Shown: piece by piece, positions 8,218 to 16,261 of the stretch | How the letters are laid out: each line of letters begins with the position of its first letter | Numbering within the stretch: position 1 is the first letter of the stretch | Source: HK-STAS-PATE-36 sp964565615 | GTDB lineage: Bacteria > Patescibacteriota > Saccharimonadia > Saccharimonadales > JAGQNJ01 | Assembly (NCBI GenBank): GCA_964565615.1 | Contig: CAZMFO010000011.1 | Coordinates: 1 to 24,556 of the forward strand | DNA: 24,556 nucleotides | Direction of reading: 5' to 3' | The notes under the pieces: model-generated | Databases searched by the model: none | What the model was told of the DNA's origin: nothing | Seen by the model: only the letters and a program-made list of their open reading frames with translations | Program-made: the position numbers and the translations under genes

Positions 8218-9924
8218 ATGAACAAACAAAAAAACTTAATCAGAATCAGCTTATTCGTCGCTATGTTGCTGGGTACATTATTAGTCAGTCGCGGAGAGGT
8301 TTTTGCTGCCACAAAAACATGGGACGGCGAAGGCTCTGATGATAACTTTAGTACGGCAAGTAACTGGGATGGCGATACGGCACCGGTTAACGGTGATAGC
8401 GTTGTATTACCAAGTGATGTAATCTTTTCTGGGTGCTCGGGTTCCAGCGAGGTAACTTTAAATAATGATCTTGATTCTGCAAGCGTTACTTTTGCCGGTG
8501 TGTCTGTGTCGGGCTTGGCTCCAAATGGCTGTAGTCCAGTTCTTACAGTGTCTGGTAATGAAATAAAATCTTCTGGCGATATTATTGGTAATAATGGGGG
8601 CAATTCATGGGATAAGCTATACTTAGAAGTTCCACTAACATTAACAAGCTCTGCAGAAGTTAGGGCTGTTGGCTCTACATCTTCTCTTTCTATAGGAGCT
8701 AATAATGTAACTGTTATAGCAGTAGCCTTTGGAGGTGGTGTTTCTGGAGGTGGAAATCTAACTATTGATAGTAGTCATCAATATGCTGGCAGTTATGGGG
8801 GCGTTTGTAGCTCCATTGCAACTCCGATACCTTTCGCTGGGAACAGCTCTGGATTTTCTGGTGGGTTAATTAATGTAGCAACAGAATCCTCTCTCACTAT
8901 TAGTCCTCAGACTAATGATATAGCACGCCACGCCTCTAGCTTTACTAGTAGTGGTAGCTTTGACTTTGCGTTAAACAATGGTCAAGATATGGAGTTTAAT
9001 AAAGACATTACACTGAATGGTGGTAACATCACTATCCAACAGCAGTCTTATAGCGATTGCGAAGCTCTTTCAACAAATAAAAAACTTACTATTAGTGGTA
9101 ATGTTACCTTAACAGCAGATACTACATTTAATATGAATATGGCAGATGTTCATTTTGCAGGTACAGTGACAGGTAAGCAACATATAAAAGTTGCCGAAGG
9201 TCAGACCGGAAAGGTAACATTTGCCGATGGTACCTCCATAGAAAGTGCACTAAAAAAACTTAAGATTGATGCGGTAGCAGACTGCGACCATCTCTATAGT
9301 GCAGGTTTGGCAAATAATAGCGTAACTGTTAATGTTGACTGTACCACTAGTGAGTTTTATCGCTTTGACAACCCCATGTATCCACTAGAGGTTCGTGGTA
9401 TTCTTGGTGGTAACGGCAAAACGGGTCATATTAAGGTGCTTTCTGGCGGAAGAATAGCTCCCGGCTTAAGCCCCGGAACAATAACCGTTAGCAATATAGA
9501 ATGGGTAGAAGGTGGAGTATACGAATTTGAAATTGGACAAACTGGTGCTGATCAAATTATTGCAAACGGGACAGTTACTTTAGGAAACGGAACTTTGAGT
9601 GTTGTTCGCTTTGAGGGTTATGTTCCAAAGGCAAACGATGTTTATACAATTATCGCAAATGATGGAGCTGACGCAGTTGTAGGAACATTTAAAGATCTGC
9701 CAGAGGGTGCTACATTTACAAATAGCGATGGAGCAGTTTATAGGATTAGCTATAAAGGGGGTGATGGTAATGATGTAACCCTAACAGTTGTTACAGCTCC
9801 CAAAGTGCCGAATACCGGCTTTAATATGTTAAAGAACAATCCTATTCTTACTTTGCTAGTAACTTCAGGTTCTGCCCTAGCAATTGCTCTAATCGCACGA
9901 AGAGTAAACACCAAACACGCATAA
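8218..9924 (+). CDS. Secreted beta-helix surface protein with LPxTG-like sorting signal
   Basis: The product is 568 residues. A signal peptide (1-30, cut near EVFA/ATK) leads into TWDGEGSDDNFSTASNWDG, the start typical of autotransporter passenger beta-helices. Gly/Ser/Thr/Asn-rich strands follow. Residues about 408-526 match the autotransporter-associated strand repeat: GGRIAPGLSPGTITV, then YEFEIGQTGADQI, NGTVTLGNGTLSVV and YKGGDGNDVTLTVV. The C-terminus is a sortase signal: VPNTG (530-534), a hydrophobic helix and a basic ARRVNTKHA tail. There is no outer-membrane beta-barrel. The adjacent sortase gene (39 nt downstream) is the probable anchoring enzyme. Strong expression signals precede it. 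Ligand or function (adhesion to a host cell is plausible) is unknown. Confidence 0.85.
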   Translation: MNKQKNLIRISLFVAMLLGTLLVSRGEVFAATKTWDGEGSDDNFSTASNWDGDTAPVNGDSVVLPSDVIFSGCSGSSEVTLNNDLDSASVTFAGVSVSGLAPNGCSPVLTVSGNEIKSSGDIIGNNGGNSWDKLYLEVPLTLTSSAEVRAVGSTSSLSIGANNVTVIAVAFGGGVSGGGNLTIDSSHQYAGSYGGVCSSIATPIPFAGNSSGFSGGLINVATESSLTISPQTNDIARHASSFTSSGSFDFALNNGQDMEFNKDITLNGGNITIQQQSYSDCEALSTNKKLTISGNVTLTADTTFNMNMADVHFAGTVTGKQHIKVAEGQTGKVTFADGTSIESALKKLKIDAVADCDHLYSAGLANNSVTVNVDCTTSEFYRFDNPMYPLEVRGILGGNGKTGHIKVLSGGRIAPGLSPGTITVSNIEWVEGGVYEFEIGQTGADQIIANGTVTLGNGTLSVVRFEGYVPKANDVYTIIANDGADAVVGTFKDLPEGATFTNSDGAVYRISYKGGDGNDVTLTVVTAPKVPNTGFNMLKNNPILTLLVTSGSALAIALIARRVNTKHA

Positions 9925-9963
9925 CCTAGCTACTACTTTTTACAAATACCAAAAAATAACAAA

Positions 9964-11031
9964 ATGGAACAAAAACAGAAGTTACGGCTTGATGCCCTAG
10001 AACTATCGGATCGAATGCGAAGCTATCGTCCTAGACCAACTGATCGTGTTGTACCTCGAGGTAGCACTACTCATCTTCAGCGACGAATGGGTATGGATGT
10101 GTGGGAGCCGATTAACATTGCTTCGGCTAATTTAGTTAAGGCCAATCAGCAAGCTGATAATGCTAAAAAAACCCTATTTACGAATAAGCCAAGTAGTCAG
10201 GTAGTGTCAGCTAATAGACAGTCTGGCCAAGATGCCTCAAATCGGTTGGCGGTTAGTGGTGTTAGTGAGCAATTACAGTCTCCGACAGGCGTAGATACTT
10301 TTAGTAATTCTAGAGATCAGCAAACTAAGGTTCACCGACCAAAGCGATTAACAATGCTCCAAAGAATTAAGCTTCCAAAATCTAATTATTTATTATATGG
10401 TATGGCAGTTGTAATCTTTTTGATAGGTTTAGCGGTAACTTTTCGGTCCTATAAGATAGACAGCAAGATTGCCCAGACAGTTTCGGCCCAAGCCACAGAC
10501 ACTAGTGGTAATTTTGATGATGTTGATGAGAATAAGCCTAGCGATGCTGATGTGGGTGCTTACAGTGTGGCACCAGATTTACCAAAGATAGTGACTATCC
10601 CTAAGCTAAATGCAAAGGGTCGAGTAAGGCAAATGACCATTGGCAAGGACGGTCTGTTAGAATCTCCAAAAAACATTTACGACGCCGGATGGTTTAATCA
10701 AAGTGCTAAGCCCGGAAGTCAAGGCGGAGCAGTTTTGCTGGATGGTCATGTGTCCGGACCAACGCAAAAAGGGGTGTTCTATAAGCTAGAATCACTAAAA
10801 AAAGATGATATCGTAACAATTGAACGAGGAGATGGGCAAAAAATAGATTACAAGGTCGTTAGGGTGGAGGTCAAAAAGGCTACAGATGTTGATATGGCAC
10901 AAATGCTATTGCCTGTTACTCAAGGATCGCATGGTCTGAACTTAATAACTTGCACCGGCAAGTTTAACTCTTCTAGCAAAACTTATGAAGACAGGGCATT
11001 GGTGTTTACTCAGGTCAGTCGCATTTACTAA
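9964..11031 (+). CDS. Class F-like sortase with a long cytoplasmic N-terminus
   Basis: Sortases cleave LPxTG-type signals and attach proteins to the cell wall. In this 355-residue protein the catalytic domain (about 205-352) shows TIPKL, AGWF, PGSQGGAVLLDGHVSG with His262, LNLITCTGKF with Cys330, and YEDRALVF with Arg344. The TCxGxF plus YEDxxxVF pattern is closest to class F sortases, though CTG replaces CGG. A single helix at about 143-160 anchors it. The 140-residue N-terminal region is basic, Gln/Ser-rich and without a recognised domain, much longer than usual. It lies directly after the surface-protein gene, with no terminator between, and no clear Shine-Dalgarno. Confidence 0.88.
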   Translation: MEQKQKLRLDALELSDRMRSYRPRPTDRVVPRGSTTHLQRRMGMDVWEPINIASANLVKANQQADNAKKTLFTNKPSSQVVSANRQSGQDASNRLAVSGVSEQLQSPTGVDTFSNSRDQQTKVHRPKRLTMLQRIKLPKSNYLLYGMAVVIFLIGLAVTFRSYKIDSKIAQTVSAQATDTSGNFDDVDENKPSDADVGAYSVAPDLPKIVTIPKLNAKGRVRQMTIGKDGLLESPKNIYDAGWFNQSAKPGSQGGAVLLDGHVSGPTQKGVFYKLESLKKDDIVTIERGDGQKIDYKVVRVEVKKATDVDMAQMLLPVTQGSHGLNLITCTGKFNSSSKTYEDRALVFTQVSRIY

Positions 11032-11065
11032 TTTTGTAGTACAAAAAGTAAAATAGCAGTATAAT
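11032..11065 (+). promoter_or_regulatory. rny promoter region with a 15-bp palindrome
   Basis: TATAAT at 11060-11065 would give a leader of about 120 nt before rny. Immediately upstream, TTTTGTA-G-TACAAAA (11032-11046) is a perfect palindrome, adjoining the sortase stop codon and covering the expected -35 zone; it is a candidate operator. The 162-nt gap holds no other recognised element. Confidence 0.45.
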
Positions 11066-11193
11066 TATTTGTAGGATATATTTTTTGGGATAAATCCGAC
11101 TTATTTTTTAATTGATTTGTTATTCTGATTATCGACTAAAGAAGTGATAGTGATTGTCGTGTTCTCAGATACGATAAAAGAAAGGAAACAACG

Positions 11194-12708
11194 ATGGATC
11201 CAATTACCATAGTGTTAGCTGTGGCTGGTTTGGCTGTCGGGTTTGGTGGTAATGTATTAATTACTCGTCAAAAGCTCGGCAAAGCCGAAGAAAATGCCAA
11301 GAAAGAAATTGACAAAGCAAAAAAAGAGGCTCGCAAGATTGTTCAAGATGCCCGAGAGGATGCAGTTAAGTTAGCAGAAGAGTCCCGCAAGGAGGAGCAA
11401 CAAAGACGAAGAGAGCTTAAAGATATTGAAAAGCGCCTACTAGATAGAGAAGAAACATTAGACAAAAAACTAGATCAACTAGACAAGCGTAACGAAACAT
11501 TACGAAAGAGCGAGGACGAAGTTGAGGCTCTTAAAGAAGAGATCCGCAAAATACGCACTAAGCAACAAGAAAAACTTGAAAAAGTAGCCAAATTATCAAA
11601 GACTGATGCAACCGAGAAGCTAATGCAAATGACCGAGCGTGACATAAAAAACGATCTTTCTGGATTAATTACCAAACTTCAAACAGAGGCACAAGAGCAG
11701 GCCGAAGAAAAGGCGGGGTTGATTATCGTATCTGCTATGGAGCGTATGGCGAGTGAAGTAACGGCCGAAAGGACAATTACCAGCGTTAAGCTGGATGACG
11801 AGGAGATGAAGGGAAGAATTATTGGTAAAGAAGGGCGTAATATTCAATCTCTTCAAAGAGCGACAGGAGTCGATATCATCGTAGATGATACACCCGGGTA
11901 TATTGTGCTTTCAAGCTTTGACCCTGTACGGCGTGAGGTTGCCAGACAGGCGGTAGAAATGCTTCTTAAAGATGGCCGTGTTCATCCCGGTCGTATAGAA
12001 GAAGTTGTTGATAAAGCACAAAAAAATGTTCAGAAAGATGTTGTTCGTGCTGGTGAAGATGCCGCACGAGAAGTCGGCATAATTGGTATGCCTAAAGAAA
12101 TTTTGCAGATATTGGGCGAGCTTAAGTATCGAACATCCTATGGACAAAATGTGTTAAAGCATAGTACTGAAATGGCACACATTGCCGGCATTATTGCCGA
12201 AGAGGTCGGAGCTGATGTTAAGATAGCAAAATATGCAGCACTGGTGCATGATATTGGCAAAGCCCTAACTCATAAGATAGAGGGTAAGCACCATCACATA
12301 AGTGGTGAGATCTTGCGCAAATATGGCGCTCCAGAAGAGGTTGCTTTAGCGGCAGAGCAACATCATGATGATATGGAAGCTACAACAACCGAAGCCGTGA
12401 TTGTTAGAGTGGTTGATGCCATAAGTGCCTCTCGACCGGGTGCACGAAACATAAGTGCCGAAAACTTTGCAGAGCGAATGAAGGAGCTCGAAAATGTCGC
12501 CAATAGCTTTAGTGGTATAGAAAAATCATATGCCATTAGTGCTGGGCGGGAGGTGCGAGTATTTGTTAAGCCACAAAGTATTGACGATCTTTCGGCAATT
12601 AAATTAGCACGAGATATTGCTACTAAAATTGAAAGCACAATGCAGTACCCAGGAACAATTAAGGTTAATGTAATTCGCGAAACTCGTGCTATAGAATTTG
12701 CAAAATAA
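11194..12708 (+). CDS. rny: Ribonuclease Y
   Basis: RNase Y is the membrane-bound endoribonuclease that starts mRNA decay in many bacteria. The 504-residue product is full length. An N-terminal transmembrane helix (about 3-24) is followed by a long charged coiled coil (about 28-170), a KH domain with GRIIGKEGRNIQ (207-218) and an HD domain with the H-D pair at 352-353 (AALVHDIGKAL), HHHISGE near 366 and EQHHDD near 388. The end VNVIRETRAIEFAK is typical of the family. AAAGGAA lies 7-8 nt before the ATG. A tRNA-Pro gene follows by 55 nt. Confidence 0.97.
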   Translation: MDPITIVLAVAGLAVGFGGNVLITRQKLGKAEENAKKEIDKAKKEARKIVQDAREDAVKLAEESRKEEQQRRRELKDIEKRLLDREETLDKKLDQLDKRNETLRKSEDEVEALKEEIRKIRTKQQEKLEKVAKLSKTDATEKLMQMTERDIKNDLSGLITKLQTEAQEQAEEKAGLIIVSAMERMASEVTAERTITSVKLDDEEMKGRIIGKEGRNIQSLQRATGVDIIVDDTPGYIVLSSFDPVRREVARQAVEMLLKDGRVHPGRIEEVVDKAQKNVQKDVVRAGEDAAREVGIIGMPKEILQILGELKYRTSYGQNVLKHSTEMAHIAGIIAEEVGADVKIAKYAALVHDIGKALTHKIEGKHHHISGEILRKYGAPEEVALAAEQHHDDMEATTTEAVIVRVVDAISASRPGARNISAENFAERMKELENVANSFSGIEKSYAISAGREVRVFVKPQSIDDLSAIKLARDIATKIESTMQYPGTIKVNVIRETRAIEFAK

Positions 12709-12730
12709 CTTTAGGATTAAATATGGCTTT

Positions 12731-12762
12731 TTACAGGGTGATGCAGTATAATTACCCTGTAA
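12731..12762 (+). promoter_or_regulatory. tRNA-Pro promoter inside a 9-bp inverted repeat
   Basis: TTACAGGGT (12731-12739) and ACCCTGTAA (12754-12762) are exact inverted arms; TATAAT (12747-12752) lies in the 14-nt centre. The -10 is 11 nt before the tRNA. No T-tract follows, so an rny terminator is less likely than an operator. Confidence 0.5.
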
Positions 12763-12763
12763 T

Positions 12764-12840
12764 CGGGGTTTGGCGCAGTTGGCTAGCGCGCGCGGTTTGG
12801 GACCGCGAGGTCACAGGTTCGAGTCCTGTAACCCCGACCA
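12764..12840 (+). tRNA. tRNA-Pro (UGG), CCA encoded
   Basis: A complete cloverleaf: acceptor CGGGGTT/AACCCCG, D-loop with GG, anticodon arm CGCGG-TTTGGGA-CCGCG giving anticodon TGG, T-arm ACAGG-TTCGAGT-CCTGT, discriminator A and genomic CCA. It reads CCN proline codons. Confidence 0.97.
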
Positions 12841-12905
12841 TAAGAGTGTAGTCTATTTACTTGGATGTTTATGGTCTGGCCTCTGTATCAGAGTAGGTAT
12901 TTTCA

Positions 12906-12998
12906 GTGTTTGAGGTACCGGCAGAAGAAGGGCATCAATATGTAATTTGGAAGCCAAATGCCTTTAATGCAGATCGGGCAATTGTACAAGTTAAGTAG
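12906..12998 (+). other. Short orphan open frame (30 codons), possible gene remnant
   Basis: The gap 12841-13124 (284 nt) holds one notable stretch: a GTG-led frame encoding VFEVPAEEGHQYVIWKPNAF and ten more residues before TAG. Its amino-acid composition is protein-like, but there is no Shine-Dalgarno or upstream continuation (an in-frame TAG at 12894). It may be the tail of a decayed gene or chance. A small hairpin CTCTG-TAT-CAGAG lies at 12881-12893. No homology is recognised. Confidence 0.2.
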
Positions 12999-13049
12999 AG
13001 AGTTCAAGTAGGGTATAAACAATATAATTGTTGTGGTTATAACATATTA

Positions 13050-13079
13050 TTGCATTTAATGCTCATCGGCTGGTATAAT
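13050..13079 (+). promoter_or_regulatory. Promoter of the LysM-like gene
   Basis: TTGCAT (13050-13055), an 18-nt spacer and extended -10 TGG-TATAAT (13071-13079). Confidence 0.5.
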
Positions 13080-13124
13080 TTTTGATTATAAGCATAATTG
13101 GTGGGCAAGGAGGGTTTCCTGTTC

Positions 13125-13589
13125 ATGAATAGTTTTAAATTAATCAACACAAGCTTGGTGTTTGTGGCGGTTTTGGTTGTCGGAGTGTTAGTGTTTGGTC
13201 GTACAAGTGTAGGTGCACAGGCGTTAATTAAAACAGACGATAACAAGCCAGCAGAATCATCACAAGGCGAGCAAAAGTCAAATGCCTATTCGTATGTTGC
13301 TCAAGCTGGTGATTCGTATAGTTTAATGGCACGCAAGGCTGTCCAAACTTATGGGATTATAAATAATGTTAACCTAAGTGGGGCTCAGATAATTTATGCC
13401 GAGACCAATCTAACAAAAGAAGCTGGTTCGCCAGTCTTATTGTTGGGGCAGAAGGTAGAGCTTAAAGAGGATTTAATAAAAAATTGGGTCAACAAAGCCA
13501 AAGAATTGAATGCCGATCAACAATCGGCATGGAATGTCTATGTTAAATACGCCAACTTTAACACAGATAAGGTTGGGCAAAGTAGCTAA
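13125..13589 (+). CDS. Secreted or membrane-anchored LysM-like protein
   Basis: The product is 154 residues from ATG 13125. This start gives a proper signal/anchor (MNSFKLINTSLVFVAVLVVG to about residue 34, possible cut after VGAQA) and lies 11 nt after AAGGAGG; the frame is open back to a TTG at 13098, which would put the Shine-Dalgarno inside the gene. Residues about 57-113 resemble a LysM module: YVAQAGDSYSLMARKAV, then LSGAQIIYAETNL and LLLGQKVEL. LysM binds N-acetylglucosamine polymers such as peptidoglycan. Residues 114-154 are an uncharacterised helical tail (WVNKAKELNADQQSAWNVYVKY). The match is partial, with an insertion compared with the usual 45-residue module. Confidence 0.65.
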   Translation: MNSFKLINTSLVFVAVLVVGVLVFGRTSVGAQALIKTDDNKPAESSQGEQKSNAYSYVAQAGDSYSLMARKAVQTYGIINNVNLSGAQIIYAETNLTKEAGSPVLLLGQKVELKEDLIKNWVNKAKELNADQQSAWNVYVKYANFNTDKVGQSS

Positions 13590-13628
13590 AACACCCACTT
13601 CTAGATTCTATTGGTAAATTGCCGACAG

Positions 13629-13637
13629 TGCTACAAT
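13629..13637 (+). promoter_or_regulatory. Extended -10 for the kinase-like gene (leaderless)
   Basis: TGC-TACAAT with exactly 7 nt between the hexamer and the ATG at 13645; no Shine-Dalgarno. Confidence 0.5.
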
Positions 13638-13644
13638 AATAGAT

Positions 13645-14283
13645 ATGCAAGCGTTAGCACTGGCGGTAGTGCCAGTTTTTGTCGTACTAATTATTACAGA
13701 ACTGCTGTGGCGCAGTAATACATTGCGAGGTGAATCTGCTAGGAAGTTGGTGCATATTGTAGTAGGATTTTATGTTGCATTTTGGCCATTTATTATTGGG
13801 TATAAGACCATACAATTGATTAGCGTAGCTTTTTTGCTTACCGTTGCGGTATCGTTGAAGTTTGGGATCTTTAGGTCTATTCATGGAGTTGTAAGACGAA
13901 CATGGGGAGAGGCCTTATTTGCGGTTGGTATTGGGCTAACAGCCGTTTTAGCAGATCAACCGTGGATTTTTACAGCTTGTATATTACATATGAGCGTAGC
14001 AGATGGTTTTGCAGCCCTTGCAGGAAAACGGTGGGGCAAGGGTAGTCGTTATTATGTAGTTGGTCACGAGAAAAGTATCGTTGGCACATCTGTATTTTGG
14101 ATTTGCTCTTTAGTGATAACTGGCTTTGCACTAGCAAATATTTCTGGCTTGCAAGCAGATGCCTCAAAGTACCTGTTGTTGATACCGCTAGCTACTAGCT
14201 TGATAGAGAACTTTGGAATAGGAGGCACCGATAATGTTTTTGTGCCGATGACTGTTTACCTTTTCTTAACTTACCTTAGTTAG
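13645..14283 (+). CDS. Dolichol/phytol kinase-like integral membrane protein
   Basis: The 212-residue, multi-helix membrane protein belongs to the polyprenol/diacylglycerol kinase (SEC59/VTE5-like) family, which phosphorylates isoprenoid or lipid alcohols using CTP or another NTP. Motifs: SARKLVHIVVG (31-41), VADGFAALAGKRWGK (118-132), HEKSIVGT (141-148) and ENFGIGGTDNVFVP (188-201). About six to seven hydrophobic segments span the sequence. The start follows TACAAT by 7 nt with no Shine-Dalgarno, suggesting a leaderless message. A product such as polyprenyl phosphate would feed the GT2-PMT glycosyltransferase at 21868; that link is inference. The substrate cannot be told from sequence. Confidence 0.8.
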   Translation: MQALALAVVPVFVVLIITELLWRSNTLRGESARKLVHIVVGFYVAFWPFIIGYKTIQLISVAFLLTVAVSLKFGIFRSIHGVVRRTWGEALFAVGIGLTAVLADQPWIFTACILHMSVADGFAALAGKRWGKGSRYYVVGHEKSIVGTSVFWICSLVITGFALANISGLQADASKYLLLIPLATSLIENFGIGGTDNVFVPMTVYLFLTYLS

Positions 14284-14310
14284 TATAGGCTTAATATCAG
14301 TTACCTATAC
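14283..14310. terminator. Inverted repeat between convergent genes
   Basis: GTATAGG (14283-14289) and CCTATAC (14304-14310) pair perfectly around 14 nt, exactly spanning the gap between the two convergent stop codons. It lacks a T-tract. The left part resembles the island repeat at 20147. Confidence 0.3.
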
Positions 14311-16173
14311 CGAGCTTGTTGATTTATGGGGGTGCCTATCCTTCCAAGGGCCATGTGCGCGAAGGGCGTAGACAATTACAGTTATGTCAACAAACTCCTG
14401 GATGATTGCTCCACTAGTTGGGCTAAATCTACCAGTTGAATAAAGTAACATCAACCCAATGCTAATGCAAATACCGATCATAATACTTTGGGTGGCGATT
14501 TTTAGGGTTTTTTTGGCGATATCTAAACTTTGCGCTACTTTGTCTATATCGTCTAGCATAATTACTACATCGGCGGTCTCGCTGGCAGCCGTTGAGCCAC
14601 GAGCTCCTAGCGCAATGCCAACTTCTGAAGCAGTTAAGACGGGGGCATCGTTTACTCCATCACCAACAAAGGCCACAGGTCTTTCTTTGATAGCTTCTAT
14701 AGTTGTTAGCTTATCGGCTGGTAGGCAATCTGCCGAGAAGTTAGAAATACCAAGTTTTTTTGCAATGGCCTGAGCGGTGGTTTTGTTGTCTCCTGTAACC
14801 ATTAAGGTATTTTTAATGCCCAGTCTTTTAATTTTGGCAAGCATTGATTTGCTCTCTGGTCGCAAAGCATCCTCAAAACTGATTGCTCCAATTACCTCAT
14901 TATCAACCGCTACTAGAGCAGTTGTATCTGTTAGCGACGAGAGCTTAAATTGCTTAGGCAAGGAGATATTCTGGGCTTTAATATGATTATATTTGCCAAC
15001 AAGCACCTGCTTACCATTGATCGCACCGATTAGCCCATTCCCAGTTATCTCTTTGGTATGCTTGACCTTTGGCAATTTAAGTCCTTTTTGTATAGCCTCA
15101 TCAACAACTGTTAACGCTAATATGTGGTTAGAATTTTGCTCTAGCCCACCGGCATAAAATAAAACATCTAAGGATTTATGCTTTCCGAAGGCAGTAATTT
15201 TTTTGACTGTTGGCTTGCCCATTGTTAGGGTGCCTGTTTTATCAAATGCTATGGTTTTGATGTCGGCCAGCCGTTCAATTGCGCCACCGTTTTTGATGAT
15301 AATTCCATAACGCGCCGCTCGACTTATTCCAGAAATAATGGCAATTGGTGCACCTAAAATTAGTGGGCAGGGCGTGGCGACTACCAAGACCTGCAAAAAA
15401 CGCATTGGATCACTGGACATAATCCATGCCCCCCCTGCGATTACGAAAGAAATTAGGGTAAAAGGTATGCTGTAACGATCGGCTAGCCGAACAAAAGGAG
15501 ATTGTGTCGTGGAGGCAGACCTAACAAGCTTAATAATCTGCTCGTACTGACTATCAGCAGAGGAGTGGATAGTCTTAATAGTTATTGTGCTATCAACAAC
15601 AATGGCACCACTTAGTACTGTGTCGCCAGATTTTTTGCTTATTGGCAGACTCTCGCCTGTTAGGCTAGATTCGTCTAGGCTAGTATCGCCTTCAATGATT
15701 ATTCCATCAACAGGTACAACCTCACCCGGCTTTACTAAGACCTTATCGCCAACAGCAACCTTGTTAACAGCAACATCAATTGTTCTTCGTCCTTTTATAA
15801 GGTGAGCCTTCTTTGGTGCATTGTCCATTAAGGCGCTAAGTTCAGCTTTGGCACGGTTTTCGGCATAGTCTTCTAGTGCTTCTCCTCCAGTTAACATAAG
15901 GACAATAATAATCCCCGCCCAGTACTCGCCCATTATTACAGAAGTGATTATTGCTGTTACGGCAAGGATGTCAACACCATAGGTGCCATCTCGTAAGTCT
16001 TCAATCATTCCCCAAACTAAAGGAACAGTATTGATAATTGCAATAATCGCTAGAACAATGTGCGAAGCTTTGGTCAGCCCCATAAAAGCAAGTATAAGGG
16101 CAATAATCATCGTAATGACTACCCAACCAAATTGATAATACTCTCTAAAAAATCGTCCAAGTCTTTTGAACAC
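14305..16173 (-). CDS. Heavy-metal-transporting P-type ATPase (P1B), no N-terminal metal-binding domain
   Basis: The 622-residue product has the P-type ATPase plan: actuator loop TGES (172-175), membrane metal-site motif TPCP (267-270), phosphorylation site DKTGTLT (Asp311), nucleotide domain TGDN (460-463) and hinge GDGVNDAP (504-511). There is no HMA or His-rich N-terminus. The TPC motif replaces the CPC of Cu/Zn pumps, so metal specificity (a divalent cation such as Zn, Cd, Co or Ni) is uncertain. The P1B HP signature reads SNHILA: His350 is kept, Pro is Ile. It starts with GTG 5 nt after AGGAGG. It diverges from the Clp operon and converges on the kinase-like gene. Confidence 0.88.
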   Translation of the reverse strand: MFKRLGRFFREYYQFGWVVITMIIALILAFMGLTKASHIVLAIIAIINTVPLVWGMIEDLRDGTYGVDILAVTAIITSVIMGEYWAGIIIVLMLTGGEALEDYAENRAKAELSALMDNAPKKAHLIKGRRTIDVAVNKVAVGDKVLVKPGEVVPVDGIIIEGDTSLDESSLTGESLPISKKSGDTVLSGAIVVDSTITIKTIHSSADSQYEQIIKLVRSASTTQSPFVRLADRYSIPFTLISFVIAGGAWIMSSDPMRFLQVLVVATPCPLILGAPIAIISGISRAARYGIIIKNGGAIERLADIKTIAFDKTGTLTMGKPTVKKITAFGKHKSLDVLFYAGGLEQNSNHILALTVVDEAIQKGLKLPKVKHTKEITGNGLIGAINGKQVLVGKYNHIKAQNISLPKQFKLSSLTDTTALVAVDNEVIGAISFEDALRPESKSMLAKIKRLGIKNTLMVTGDNKTTAQAIAKKLGISNFSADCLPADKLTTIEAIKERPVAFVGDGVNDAPVLTASEVGIALGARGSTAASETADVVIMLDDIDKVAQSLDIAKKTLKIATQSIMIGICISIGLMLLYSTGRFSPTSGAIIQEFVDITVIVYALRAHGPWKDRHPHKSTSSV

Positions 16174-16207
16174 AAGTGCCTCCTGTTCGCAATAATTTCT
16201 CTAGCGT

Positions 16208-16216
16208 ATTATAACA
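16208..16216 (-). promoter_or_regulatory. Extended -10 of the P-type ATPase gene
   Basis: Minus-strand TGT-TATAAT (hexamer 16213-16208), about 35 nt before the GTG start, with AGGAGG in the leader. No metal-regulator operator was recognised. Confidence 0.5.
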
Positions 16217-16248
16217 GATATTCTACTGCATAAGAGACAATTGTGAGT

Positions 16249-16254
16249 TACAAT
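16249..16254 (+). promoter_or_regulatory. -10 box of the small membrane protein-Clp operon (leaderless)
   Basis: TACAAT followed by exactly 7 nt and ATG 16262; no Shine-Dalgarno. The same geometry is seen at 13632. Confidence 0.5.
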
Positions 16255-16261
16255 AAAGCAT

